Under the pieces are notes generated by a model. The model made no database searches. It was given only the letters and a program-made list of their open reading frames with translations, and was not told the DNA's origin. From positions 20,607,475 through 20,671,474 of the forward strand of contig NC_068369.1 of assembly GCF_020536995.1 (NCBI RefSeq): 64,000 bases of DNA, in the 5' to 3' direction. The stretch is from Dreissena polymorpha (taxonomy: Eukaryota > Mollusca > Bivalvia > Myida > Dreissenidae). Shown piece after piece: positions 1 to 11,325 of the stretch; the first letter of the stretch is position 1; every line of letters starts with the position of its first letter. The position numbers were made by a program, and so were the translations under genes.

Positions 1-220
1 CACACTGAATATGTAGGTCATTTAGGTAGAATCGCATACCAAACATGAGCTCAATATAACTGAAAGAGTTGCGTAAAAAAATCGGCAAAAAATCGGAAAA
101 CGTTTAACAGAGAGAATCTTTGTAAGTCCAAGACCGATAACATCGCCGAAAATCAATGGACCGGAACGAATTTCACACATCGTCTGCAGCTCATGTAGGT
201 TGACTCACATACTCAAATAA
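1..220. repeat. Dispersed repeat, copy A
   Basis: This stretch resembles positions 1680-1860. Both contain, in the same order, an ATGAGCTCAATAT motif, a segment like AAGTCCAAG followed by GATAAC or CATAAC, the near-identical block AATCAATGGACCGGAACGAA, and TAGGTTGACTCACAT. Copy A starts at or before the window edge. No coding frame is seen. The family is not recognised by name; copies this diverged suggest an old dispersed repeat. Confidence 0.6.
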
Positions 221-327
221 GAGTACTGGCAGTACTGGTGTGACGATGCTTTTGAAGAGGATGGATATAAAACATCAATTTAAGTTTATCTATATCACCA
301 CAAGTGTGTTTGTTGATACAACCATTT

Positions 328-437
328 GGGTACGATAAAAAAATTGGGTACGAAAATTTTGGGAACGAAAAAAAATTCGGTACGAAAAATATTTGCGTAC
401 GAAACATTTTTGGTACGAAAAAAGTTTAGGGGTACGG
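328..437. repeat. Short tandem repeat of a GGTACGAAAAAT-like unit
   Basis: Six to seven imperfect units of about 15-20 bp, each with (G)GTACGA followed by a run of A or T, lie head to tail. The array ends at a small inverted motif in which GGGGTACGG is followed by GTACCCGTG. Open frames across it on the minus strand are low-complexity shadows. Confidence 0.7.
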
Positions 438-869
438 GGAAGTAGTACCCGTGGGTAACTTGACCCATTGAGCGAAACTGGGAGGCGGGTCACATTCTTG
501 TTAATTAAGTATGGCAATACATTCATGATGATTCTCGAAAGTAGGTATGAGCACATAGCCGGACCATGTGAGCTCAATCGTATGAGCACTTGACTATCCG
601 AGTTCGCCCACGAACATATGGATAAGTTAACTAATAGCGAAATGACCTTATACATGTATATGCTGAAATCTAACAATCGAACGAAATATCAAACATGGTA
701 TGTACACTTAGGTGGTTGTGTAATTTCTGTTAGAATATCGTATTCAATATGTAAATTTTAAATGATTGTGCCCGCACTTGAGTTTGTTGCCTTGTTTGAG
801 TCTATACGCGCCTAGGCTGCACCCAGTGTGTGTATTCGTGTTTTTCCAAGGTAATGAGTTACCTCCGCG

Positions 870-1175
870 CTGAGGCTGCATAATGTTGGGACCCGGAGTG
901 TGTCCAGCACTCCTACCTAATAAGATTAGATTGACGACAGTTGGGACGAATTTTGAATGATAGCTGCAATTTCCAGCCATTTGTTTTGTACTGAAATACT
1001 TTTTAATTTTTTATATGGTCAAATGCTGCGGGGGGATGAGATTTTCCGGAAAAAGACAACTGTCAGGAATGGTGACCACAAACCATACAAAATATAACAT
1101 TGCGCCGGGAGCGGGAATCGAACCGGTGTCGTAAAGGTGAAAAGGCGAACGTCCTTACCACTGCGCTAGCGGGAC
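870..1175 (-). mobile_element. tRNA-derived SINE
   Basis: Read on the minus strand, the element starts with a tRNA-like head. Its A-box region is GCTAGCGCAGTGGTAAGG near 1155-1172 and its B box is CCGGTTCGATTCCCG near 1100-1114. A body of about 200 bp follows. The body shares blocks with the second copy at 56860-57088, among them TTGCAGCT, TTATTAGGTA and GACACACTC. A shared tRNA head plus shared body is the hallmark of a SINE family. The exact 3' end is not resolved, and the family name is unknown to me. Confidence 0.6.
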
Positions 1176-1679
1176 GGACAATTATTCAAAGAAATGTTGT
1201 TTTATCTATATATATCATAGCAGTGCAGCGTTTACAATTTGCAGGTTCGAAATCGTTCGCATTCTTTAGTTTTGTGATCACGTACAAAGTTAATTTTACA
1301 TGTTTTTATTCGCAATTTATTTACTAAATCGAGAACAAATATCAAACAAAATAGAGAAAATATATAGTTGTTTCATTGGTCTATAAAAATAAAATGGATG
1401 TAAAATTACTTATTTGAAATTAACGTTCTGATACACTTATTGAATCTGTTTTCCCAGGATATGCTGTTCTATTAATATTTACCTTTATCAACACGAACGA
1501 CAACTCTGCTAGGAGAATGTTATCAATGAAAATCAACGAGCAATCTCCTACGCAGTGGTGAATGCCAAGGGAAGTAACGAGTTATCTCAATCGGACTGGC
1601 TCGGTCTTTTACATAGGTCGCAATTGTTAAGATTTTTTTTACTGGTTATCAAACCTTGGACGCTGCTGTTCCAGCATCG
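1176..1679. other. AT-rich spacer, no gene seen
   Basis: No protein-like reading frame, RNA gene or clear repeat border was seen in this stretch. Confidence 0.4.
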
Positions 1680-1860
1680 TCAAAAATGAGCTCAATATCT
1701 GAAAGCTTTGTGTAAAAATCCTCAGATAACTGTTCTTATAGAAAAACATCTAAGTCCAAGGCCCATAACTTCGCCAAAAATCAATGGACCGGAACGAATT
1801 TATCACCTCATATGTAGGTCATATAGGTTGACTCACATGCTCACAAATTAGCTCAATATC
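1680..1860. repeat. Dispersed repeat, copy B
   Basis: This is the second copy of the repeat at 1-220 in the same orientation. It shares the block AATCAATGGACCGGAACGAA and the end TAGGTTGACTCACAT. The copies differ by many substitutions and small indels, so the duplication is not recent. Confidence 0.6.
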
Positions 1861-2649
1861 TGAAATGCATGTTTTATTTTGTGTTATTAAAATATTGATA
1901 TTCAAATCGTTGACCAATGGCATTTGGGAAATCAATGGCAAATATATATTTAAAAAGAAACATACTAACATACTATAACATACAACTCTTAATCGAAGCA
2001 AACATGACTTACTTGCTACGTTCATCCGTGCTATAAATGTCTCTGTTTGTTGTGATCGAGGATCGTTTTTAGAACACCTCTTTCTAGTAATTAATGTTTA
2101 CTGATTGCAAGCGGGTTTACACTAGAACTTAATGATTTCTGACATCGATAATATCTCCCATGACAATGCATAAAAGTAGGAATCGAACATTAAAATAATA
2201 AAGGCAAACATTCAGTGCGGCTTAATCGTCACGATTTCCCAAGTGCCATTGGTCAACGATTTGAATTTTTTCATGATTTTCAAAAACAAAATCTCTTTCA
2301 CAACATGAATAAACATAATAAGCAACAAAACATTTTGGTCTCTTATATATACTCAAGTATCGTATATATTTTATATGAATACACATGAACGTGTTTAAGA
2401 TATATGCTAACAAAACCACTTTATTTGCTTAGGTGTTAACATGATATTGCTAAATAGTGTTACCAGAATGTATTTAGTTTTGAGACGATGTTATGTTAGT
2501 TTGTGAACAACGTTTAAAAATACGAGAGTGGTAGGATTGATAATTAATTAACAAAAAAAAACACAAGGCCCGAGATGTTTGACCTCTTTCACAAAATGTC
2601 ACAAAATAAGAGGAAAGTGAAGACAAATAACTAAAAATGTTTAAAACAA
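1861..2649. other. AT-rich spacer with a short inverted repeat
   Basis: No gene is seen. About 34 bp near 1900-1935 recurs inverted near 2232-2265; the shared core includes GCCATTGGTCAACGATTTG when read in the second arm. The inverted pair is 300 bp apart and could be the remains of a foldback element. Confidence 0.4.
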
Positions 2650-5600
2650 AACATCCTAAGATGTAGGGGAAATTGGCAAGATTCTATTAATGAGTTCTTG
2701 CAAAGTCGTGCTATTTTATTTCTGTTCATCAATTTTATAATTGTCAAAAGCAATTTGCTTTCCTTATATAATTTTCATTCTTAGAACATTTTAAAAGGTG
2801 TCAATTCTTGGCTTTTCGGATTTTGATTAAGTATTAAATATGGTAGATTTAATACGGATAATTATAAAGCTGATCACTTGATTATGAGTGCCTCCTTTTT
2901 TAGTTCCAAAAACACTATTATTTTCATTCAGTTCTATGTGTAATAGTTTACTATTTAATAACAATGTCAGCTCCCGCCATATGGGTTGCAAAGAATTACA
3001 TTCAAATAAAACATGTATAAATGTTTCCTAACAACTTGCAAATCAACGCAGAGACTTGAAGATGTTAAATTACATTTATTCAAATATGAACTACTGTAGT
3101 TGGTAATATGCACTGTATCTTGTATTGAAAACTGTATCTTGTATTGAAAATTGCGTAAAGTATTATTTATGGTGGCTTTAAATGGTGCTAAATAAGCATG
3201 TTTCCAGTCAATAATTTTTTTCATAGGAGGACATCATTTTTTCCCATTTCTTTTCTTGTTTAGTTTTAATGTATTCAAAGGTTTGTAGCAGATTATATAT
3301 ATATATTTACACACTGTTTTGTTTAACCTTTTTAAGTATTGTGTTATAATTGAAATTTGCAATTTCCATTTGAGATAGGCGTTTTTTGCAAGTAATTGGG
3401 ATACGTTAGTTAAGTGTGTAATATTTAAGATAATCTGTTGGGGTTATTTCAAAGCTTCAAATGTATAATAGGTTTTGTCCTAAATTAGTATATGTATTCT
3501 AAGAGTTGTATACCCATATTAAACTAGCTGAGGTAAAAGAAGGTATGTTGGTTATTTTTTATAATCGTTTTATTGACATGTCCTTGTATTTTGTTTGATT
3601 TAATCTTGTTCTAAGAGATATAGAGGATATTTGTTCATGTCAGTGTAAGATCGTTTGTTATTTCACGAGCGATCATAGAAAATATATTTTCGCGAGTAGC
3701 GCAGCCACGAGTGAAAATATTATTTTTCTATGATCACGAGTGAAATAACAAACGATTTTACACTATCATGAACAAATTGTCTGTTTCTTTTATGCCCTTT
3801 TTTCAAGCAAATATTTAAAAGCTGTTTGTCTTTCGCTTAAAAGTTACCCTTTCTCGGAGTTTCTCCTGTGGCCTGCCTCAATACATTTCAAAATGACGTC
3901 ATTAGTGTAACCAAATGACGTCATTATACCAACGAAATTCTCCAGTTGAACTCTTCTAAAATGTAAATAAACGGTGAAAAAGCATAAAATGAAAAAAAAA
4001 TTGTTGAATTCGATGGAATGTCGATTTTAATTCACTCGTGATCATAGAAAATATGCATAACATTTTTTATGACAATCTAAACATAGACCAAGGAGTTCCG
4101 AAAATGTGTTCTTTTCACCTGTGGAAAGAATAATTTCTTTATTTTCACTGCTGTTATTTAACTGCAGAAATGTCATATTTTATCATTAGGTATAAAAGAA
4201 AATGACATCTCTTAGGAATACATTTTAAAAATTGAATCTGTTTTTCATTTAGTGAACATTCAACGACAAGATTTCCACCATATTAATTGAGTTCATTCTA
4301 AAATTTTCCGCTGTCCTGTGTTGCTCATGTCTGTTTATCTTTTGATCAAACTGGCCTTATTATCATGCATTAGATCTTAATATCGGTGAGTCTCAGCCCG
4401 CCCTGTTTAAGTGTTTTAACAAGAGTTGGTCGTTTTATTTGTTCAGGCCTACAATTCCATACAAATTGAAATATAGATTCCTTTGTTTTTAATATTTCAT
4501 GATTAGGGGTTGGGAGTGATGACAATGTATACATAATTTTGACAGGACAAATGTTTTAACCACAGTGACTTTTCCGATAAATGTTTTTTAAAAAAAATGT
4601 GGTGCCACTGTTTTAAACAATTTTTAAAGGATCGCATATTTGGTTGAACGTATGTATCTTTAAAAACCCAGTGTTTAACTACTTTAGAGGTCCAAGAAAC
4701 ACATATTTATATGTTAAATATAATTTGTGTATTTTTCAGTGAACCAACGCGCTTTACGATGGATTTTTGTGTTTTTAAGTTGAGTAAAGATACGTCACTG
4801 AAGTATTGCATTGTATTTATCAGTGTTGAAAACGAATAAAGCGTTCTCCCTGTCAAGTTGTATCATCTGCAAAAGGCGTTTGTTTTCTTTCTTGATCCGT
4901 TATTTGAATTCTTTTCATGTCTTCATTTTGTTCAATAAAGTTAAACAATATTTCTAGGCTTAATATAAAAATAGTTGTTGACAAAGAACAGCCTTGTTTA
5001 CTCTCCGCCCCCTCTTGAATAGGGATACGTTCAGAATAATGTCAGTGATCAATAATTATGGTACTTATGCCAGGATACAATAATTCAATCCATTTTATTA
5101 ATTAAGTTCTAAATTTGAATTGTTTGAGACTTTTTAACATGATGCCATGATCTTAACTGTCGAATGCTTTTTCATACTCGGCAAAGAAATTAGTCCTGAC
5201 TTTTTCATACTCGGCAAAGAAAGTAGTTCTGACTTGTTATTGTTATTCAGGTAATGTATTGTTTCAAAAAGTGTGCGTACGTTTTTGCGAATGAATCTTG
5301 TTTTTAAATTCTATTGGCGATCGTTTTGGTCGTTAATTAAAAGTAAACATATGATAAACTTATAGGTTTCCAATTATAAGTGTATCAAGATTTTTTCCTG
5401 GTTTAGGAATAAGTCTAAATACTTTGTTTTTGAAGTGTGATTAATTGTCCATTAACAAATGAATGGTTCATTGAATTAATGCATTGTATTTTGATAACCT
5501 CTCAAAATACTTTGTAAAATTCCGCAGATAAACCGTCTGAATCAGGACTTTTATTATGATCCATCTCTTGAAATGCGTTTAAATGTTCATATTCTGTGAG

Positions 5601-6870
5601 CAAGCAATCGCACGATTGTTGCTCGTTTTTTGAAAGTCTTTGTATATTTAAGTTAAAGAAATGTTAATTAATAAGAGTATTCGTGCCCTTATCTTGTGAA
5701 ACGCTCTAAAGGATTGAAAATAGTTCTTTTGTTAAAAAATGTCTTTTATCAAGATTTGCAAAGTATTTTTCTTATTATGCTCAATGGGTATATCTCTTAC
5801 TTACATGCCATTTATTTTCTCATTTATAATGTTCTAGTTCTCTCATTTAGTTCCTTAAACTAGTTTAAACACTGTTTCGTCGTGTTCACTGTTTGTATTT
5901 TTTTCTCTAGTGAATCTAGTTTCTTAATGATATTCAGCTATATTTTCTGGTTTCGTTTTGTATCAGTGTAGAAACTTTTTATACTAATTTTCCTTACTGT
6001 TCCTTTTATAAGTTCCCACATATTTGGGTTACAGTTCGTGTTGTTTTCAACTATACTTTGAATTTCTTGTTTAATTTGATTTTGATAGTCTTCATTTAAA
6101 TGCATGGCATTATTTTGTTTAAAATAACCAGGTACGTTTTGTTGTAGTTTTTGTCAATAATTATTTCAATTAAAGAGTGGTCTGTCATGTATCCTGGTTT
6201 TATTTTTGCTTTATTAATATTATTTAATATATTTTGGGATATGAGGTAGTAATCCAATCCACACAAAAATAATCGGTTTTCCACTTGAATGCCGTGTATA
6301 ACGTTTTTGTCCTAGGTTAAGAGCACGCTATATGTCTATCAAATTGCATGAATCGAGTATGGAATGTATTTTGTTACTTCTGTAAGTTTGTATCTTTTTG
6401 CCGTTCTTTTTGTCTAGATTTGGGTTAAGTATGGTATTTAAATAATCTTCTATTATATAATTTGTATCGAATATTTGCTTGTATTTCAAATCTATTCACA
6501 ATATCTATGTTTGGACCATATACATTTATTAAAGTAGTTTCTTGATTATTATTAATAGCATCAATTGTTCATAATCTACCGGGTAAAAGTTCTTTAAAAT
6601 CGCCTATGCTTACATTCTCTTTATGTTTTAGTAAAATTCCTAAACATTCACTATTTTATTTTTCCTACTATTAAAACTTAGTCCAGTCCATTCTGATTGC
6701 CATTTGTTTTTGTTTTTTCGCTCACAGACATGTGTTTCTTGTGTAATTATTTTCTTCAAACCAATTCAATATGCTTTGCTTATTATTATATATGGATTGT
6801 TTGACGTCATACGATCAACTTTCCAGTTGTAAGCTACATGCATAGGTCAATGGGTTTATAACGTTCAATT
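2650..6870 (-). mobile_element. Decayed non-LTR retrotransposon (LINE), Tx1/L1-like ORF2
   Basis: Minus-strand fragments line up in ORF2 order. Near 6700-6760 there is an endonuclease QETHVCERKNK motif, near 6490-6540 TLINVYGPN, and at 6096-6284 an endonuclease C-terminus with SRID-type context and TDHSLIEI. Near 5140-5200 lies the RT block AEYEKAFDS, and near 4860-4985 LSLEILFNFIEQNE leads to FADDT, the RT active site. At 2967-3224 there is a C-terminal region with DWK, LRNFQYKI and CNLTSSSLC. Frames shift and stops are frequent, so the copy is dead and old. A 35-bp stretch near 5165-5230 is duplicated in tandem. The clade is judged from these motifs alone. Confidence 0.75.
3629..3777. repeat. 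Foldback (palindromic) repeat inside the old LINE
   Basis: Two arms of about 69 bp face each other: TTGTTCATG..GTGTAAGATCG on the left and its reverse complement ending CATGAACAAAT on the right. The arms meet at a short centre rich in CGCGAG and CACGAG. Part of the arm (CTCGTGATCATAGAAAATAT) recurs near 4034. Two TGACGTCA motifs lie just beyond it at about 3893-3925. It looks like a foldback or MITE-type insertion into the LINE. Confidence 0.65.
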
Positions 6871-6946
6871 TTATTTATATTTTCTCTCTGATATGTGTTT
6901 CTTTTTTATTTAATTATTATTAATTTAATTTTTAGCAGTCACATAA

Positions 6947-7805
6947 ACAACCAAGCAATGTAATATGGAGTTTTTACACCCATTATTGCTGCTTCTTCCT
7001 GTATTTGCGCGATGATTATCTGAAATATTAACTTAATGACGCTATATTCTTAAATCTTTTTCTATAAAGAAAGAATGTAGTTGACACTTTTTTGTAGTTT
7101 CATTTTATCGTTCGTCAAAAAGTTGTAATTCTGTTGCTCTGGTATCTTCAATACCGTTAAATAATTTAATTGTAATTAAATTGAATGCGTTTTAATTCCC
7201 TTTTATTATTGTTTGATTTGAGTTACAATGCTATGACGTTAAATTTTATTTACACTTAAATGTATTATGTATATTGCTGGGCCAAGTGTGAGGTTGAGCG
7301 CTCTATAACTCTATAACCAGCTTTATTCATATTTTTTGTTTATGTTGGTTTGTATTGTGCTGTATTGTGCTGTTTAGTACTGTTTTGGCAATCGGTCACT
7401 TGCCTTAAATAAAGGACCAACTAATTGTTTTTAATGAGAATTCAATACTGCTCCAGCAGCTGGAGTTTCACTTCTTTATATTGAGACCTCTTACGTTTAA
7501 AGAACATATTTTTCATACTTTTTTTTCTTTAAAAAAATGTATTTGTATGGCTAAATTGTAGCGGACAGAATTTTGCCTATTTATTTTATAAGAATACATG
7601 TTTATATCCGGTTGAATTGACATATATTGGACATTGTATTATTTTCTACTGGTTTAATAGAATAATGTCTATGTTATTAACAATAATGTAGATATGCATA
7701 TGTGTACAAAACATCACAAGAATAAAAATACAGGCAATCATAAGCACATGAATGCATATGAAACTCAAAACAAGCGTAAACAGCCCAATGCATACGAGAT
7801 AAAAG
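6947..7805. repeat. Tandem duplication, first copy (LINE 5' side)
   Basis: This 859-bp unit is followed directly by a second copy at 7806-8704. It lies just upstream (in the LINE's own sense) of the decayed ORF2 and so probably belongs to its 5' region. Compared with copy two and with the inverted copy at 18407-19110, it lacks about 40 bp near 7315 (the segment with GGTTTAAACCCCCAATGC), so the deletion is specific to this copy. Only scattered substitutions separate the two tandem copies. Confidence 0.8.
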
Positions 7806-8704
7806 ACAACCAAGCAATGTAATATGGAGTTTTTACACCCATTATTGCTGCTTCTTCCTGTATTTGTGCGATGATTATCTGAAATATTAACTTAATGACG
7901 CTATATTCTTAATCTTTTTCTATAAAGAAAGAATGTAGTTGACACTTTTTTGTAGTTTCATTTTATCGTTCGTCAAAAAGTTGTAATTCTGTTGCTCTGG
8001 TATCTTCAATACCATTGAGTAATTTAATTGTAATTAAATTGAATGCGTTTTAATTCCCTTTTATTATTGTTTGATTTGAGTTACAATGCTATGGCGTTAA
8101 ATTTTATTTACACTTAAATGTATTATGAATATTGCTGGGCCAAGTGTGAGGTTGAGCGCTCTATAACCGGTTTAAACCCCCAATGCTTTGCATTGACCGT
8201 TCCAAGGCGGTGACCCCAGCTTTATTCATATTTTTTGTTTATGTTGGTTTGTATTGTGCTGTATTGTGCTGTTTAGTACTGTTTTGGCAATCGGTCACTT
8301 GCCTTAAATAAAGGACCAACTAATTGTTTTTAATGAGAATTCAATACTGCTCCAGCAGCTGGAGTTTCACTTCTTTATATTGAGACCTCTTACGTTTAAA
8401 GAACATATTTTTCATACTTTTTTTTCTTTAAAAAAATGTATTTGTATGGCTAAATTGTAGCGGACAGAATTTTGCCTATTTATTTTATAAGAATACATGT
8501 TTATATCCGGTTGAATTGACATATATTGGACATTGTATTATTTTCTACTGGTTTAAAAGAATAATGTCTATGTTATTAACAATAATGTAGATATGCATAT
8601 GTGTACAAAACATCACAAGAATAAAAATACAGGCAATCATAAGCACATGAATGCATATGAAACTCAAAACAAGCGTAAACAGCCCAATGCATACGAGATA
8701 AAAG
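7806..8704. repeat. Tandem duplication, second copy
   Basis: This 899-bp unit starts at ACAACCAAGCAATG, as does copy one, and ends at CGAGATAAAAG. It keeps the 40-bp segment lost from copy one. A 65-codon plus-strand frame at 8593-8790 crosses its end. That frame contains CPKC but is mostly repeat sequence, and I do not treat it as a gene. Confidence 0.8.
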
Positions 8705-9344
8705 ATTCAACTAATTATAACAGATATGATCCTAAATTATTAAAGTGCCCTAAATGCAATAAAGCGCCAGTTAAAAGGACGTATGTTTAATAATTTCAAC
8801 TACGATTTTGATTCCTGTGTATATAAACAGCTACTGTATGTACATGTATATACTGTCAAATATACCGACACATAGCTGTGACAAAGTCTAGTTAAAATGA
8901 ACAATGTTTTATAATTTCATCCTTTATGTTGGTTTTTAACAACAACTGGTGATTGTGTATCATCAAATTACGTCAACCCACACTAACAGCACCAATATGT
9001 TCTTTAATTTACTATATTCTATATATGAGGCTGCGTAGCTGTTTGATACATATAAATTTCACTTAGCTGTCTTGAGATATCTTTAATGCTGATGTTATCT
9101 ATATTTACAATGCTTTCTGTCTCTTGCTTTTAATTTTTCTCATGTTTGATTTTTTTCTTTGACTGTTTCTCGCTTTCTTCTTTTGATGAATGCATGCTGA
9201 TGTCTTGTTCACTCACGCTGCTGATATATGTACGTTTATTGTCTTTTTCTTCACATTTTTCTTCACACCCACAGATGCTTCTGAAACTTCTCTGTTTGGA
9301 CTACAATTCTATGGACAAAAAAATAAATAAGTTTTTGTCTTTTT
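8705..9344. other. Spacer, no gene seen
   Basis: AT-rich DNA between the duplicated LINE region and the TTAA-flanked element. No conserved frame or RNA gene was recognised. Confidence 0.4.
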
Positions 9345-9348
9345 TTAA

Positions 9349-9855
9349 AGGGATCTTTTCACGCTTTGGTAAATTGACAAAATTGAAAAAAGTTGTTTCA
9401 GATTCGCAAATTTTCGTTTTAGTTATGATATAAGTGAGGAAACAGTAATACTGAACATTTACCATGCTCTAATATAGCCATTATATGCATCTTTTGACGA
9501 TTTTAAAACCTAAAAATTATAAAGCGTTGCAACGCGAAACGATTGAATAATTTGGAGAGTTCTGTTTTTGTCGTTAAATTTTGTGCAACTACGAAGATTG
9601 CTTATATAATGTATAAATTCGTCAAGTATGTGTACTTGGCGGAATAGCTCAGTAGGCTAAAGCGTTTTTACTTCAGGATTCTGGCAGGACTCCAGGGGTC
9701 ACTGGTTCGAAACCTGCTCCGGGCAATGTTCTTTTCCTTTTTTTAATTTTATTCTTGATTTTTACTGGAGCTTTTACGATCCAATGTTTACATTTTTCAA
9801 TATAAAGCATTTAATGAATAAGTTAAAAAATGCCAAAATCTGTGAAAAGGCCCCT
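9349..9855. mobile_element. TTAA-flanked inverted-repeat element with tRNA-like core, copy 1
   Basis: TTAA lies on both sides (9345-9348 and 9856-9859). The ends are inverted repeats: AGGGATCTTTTCACGCTTTGG on the left matches AGGGGCCTTTTCACAGATTTTGG read inward from the right. The middle (9637-9725) is tRNA-like with A and B boxes. A second copy of the same design is at 57885-58346. TTAA target duplications are typical of piggyBac-type DNA transposons, while a tRNA-like core is typical of SINEs. No transposase is encoded, so it is non-autonomous. I remember this repeat as common in bivalves. Confidence 0.7.
9637..9725 (+). other. tRNA-like core of TTAA element copy 1
   Basis: The A box region is GGAATAGCTCAGTAGGC and the B box is GGTTCGAAACC. 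The 5' GGCGGA and 3' CCGGGCA ends pair only partly, and the anticodon region is enlarged by extra bases. This is therefore not a working tRNA gene, but both internal pol III promoter boxes are well kept. A T-rich run follows about 10 bp downstream (TTTCCTTTTTTT) and could end pol III transcription. Confidence 0.6.
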
Positions 9856-10124
9856 TTAAGCGAATTATGTATATTTCATACCATATTTGTGTTCATGTCC
9901 AGTATTCCATTCTGAACTATAATCGATAATTTTCTATTAAAATATCAAAACACTTAGGCTAAAAAACTTTTAAAACATTGTAAGTTTGTTTTCCAGAAAA
10001 AAAGCATGCCCGTTCGAGGGAGATCACCCAACTAATGAGATGTTGCCGATTTATGGAGCGCCTGTCATCAAACGTCGCATACAATATCATTTTGCAATAA
10101 TTCAATATTTATTCCACACAGTGA

Positions 10125-10345
10125 CATACATTTGTATACGTATACATATTTGTATACGGGTTACACTTTGGTAACAGTCGCATGTTCATGTATACATACA
10201 ATTGGTCAGAGTCAAATGTACATGTATTCATACATTTGGCAACAGTCGCATGTTCATATGTATATATACATTTGGTAACAGTGACATGTGCATGTTAATA
10301 CATTTGGCATCAGTCGCATGTTTATGTATTTATAAAAAGTGATTA
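10125..10345. repeat. Tandem repeat, unit about 40 bp
   Basis: Four to five imperfect units with the core CATTTGGTAACAGTCGCATG and ATGTATACATAC-like stretches lie head to tail. No coding potential is seen. Confidence 0.6.
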
Positions 10346-10468
10346 GATGTGCAGTAGTTGTTTAAGGTAGAGCCACTGTAATGATTTCCCGCGATTTCTT
10401 CGAAGATCGAAGAGCTCTCTTTACCTGTTTACTTATGGATATCTAATTTAACAAGGTACTAATGTGAA

Positions 10469-10550
10469 GTTGCTGTGGCCAAGTGGTAAAGGCGAAAGAC
10501 TAGAAATCATTTGGGATCTTGCCGCGCTGGTTCGAAACCTGCCGACAACG
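10469..10550 (+). tRNA. tRNA-Ser(AGA)-like sequence, probably a pseudogene or SINE head
   Basis: The 82-nt stretch has the layout of a serine tRNA: GTGGCCAAGTGGTAAAGG as D arm and A box, AGA at 10502-10504 in the anticodon loop (CTAGAAA), a long variable arm, and GGTTCGAAACC as B box. One mismatch is seen in each of three stems: acceptor C-A, anticodon A-A and T-arm T-T. Three mismatches argue for a pseudogene or the head of a SINE rather than a working gene. No CCA is expected in the DNA. No clear T-run follows at once. Confidence 0.45.
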
Positions 10551-10990
10551 CCTACATTTTGCGACGCGTTTTATTTCTTTTCTAACGAAATTTGATTAAA
10601 TATAGCATATAAGCTATGTTTATTGTTTAATAGTAGTCCGGTTTTCCAGCAAAAACACAACATAATAATAATAATAATAATAATATCTTTATTTAAAGAA
10701 GATAGACTTGTTAAGAAATACATCAGATGAAATTCCATAATATGCAATTTATATAATACATTTCTTATTTTCAACAAGGTCTTCTAACAAGATACAATTT
10801 ACAACAAATACATCATATTTCATCTTGAGCAATAAGAACAAAACATAAAGAATCATATATGCATACACATATAATGATATATATTATAATTAAAAACAAA
10901 TGACAGACATAAAACTACAATAACCATTTATGCAAGAACAGTATTTAAACATTAAACTAATGTTATTTACTAAAACAACATGAAGCATGT

Positions 10991-11325
10991 TCAGTTTATT
11001 TCATAACGTGTGGAAGAAAGATAAGCTTTTAATTTTTTCTTAAATGTAATTAAATTGTTTGTTTGACGTATAGATTGGGGTAACGAATTCCAAATTGTTT
11101 TGCTAGAAAATTCAAACGATTGTTTGAAATAGTTTGTTTTGGGTATTCGCACTAGCTTTAAATCCCCCTTTTCGCAAGATCGCAAGTTATAGTGAATATT
11201 TTGTGAAGGTGTCAAAAGATCACGTATGTATGTTGGGGTTTGATTGTGAAATGCTTTAAATACAATAACTGACATGAAATAGTGATTACGCTGTTCGAAA
11301 GTCAACCATTTTAGATCTTTAAATA
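10991..11325 (-). pseudogene. LINE ORF2 C-terminal part, beyond the insertion
   Basis: This frame continues the minus-strand ORF2 after the inserted LINE. It contains LTFEQRNHYFMSVIVFKA, SFEFSSKTIWNSLP and a Lys-rich end at KKKLKAYL, which is a common C-terminal pattern in CR1/Jockey-like ORF2 proteins of invertebrates. It ends in TAA at 10991. The junction to 13887 is exact when one target duplication is removed. Confidence 0.75.
11313..11325. repeat. Target site duplication, left copy
   Basis: AGATCTTTAAATA here is identical to 13887-13899 and flanks the plus-strand LINE. It marks the integration point. Confidence 0.85.
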
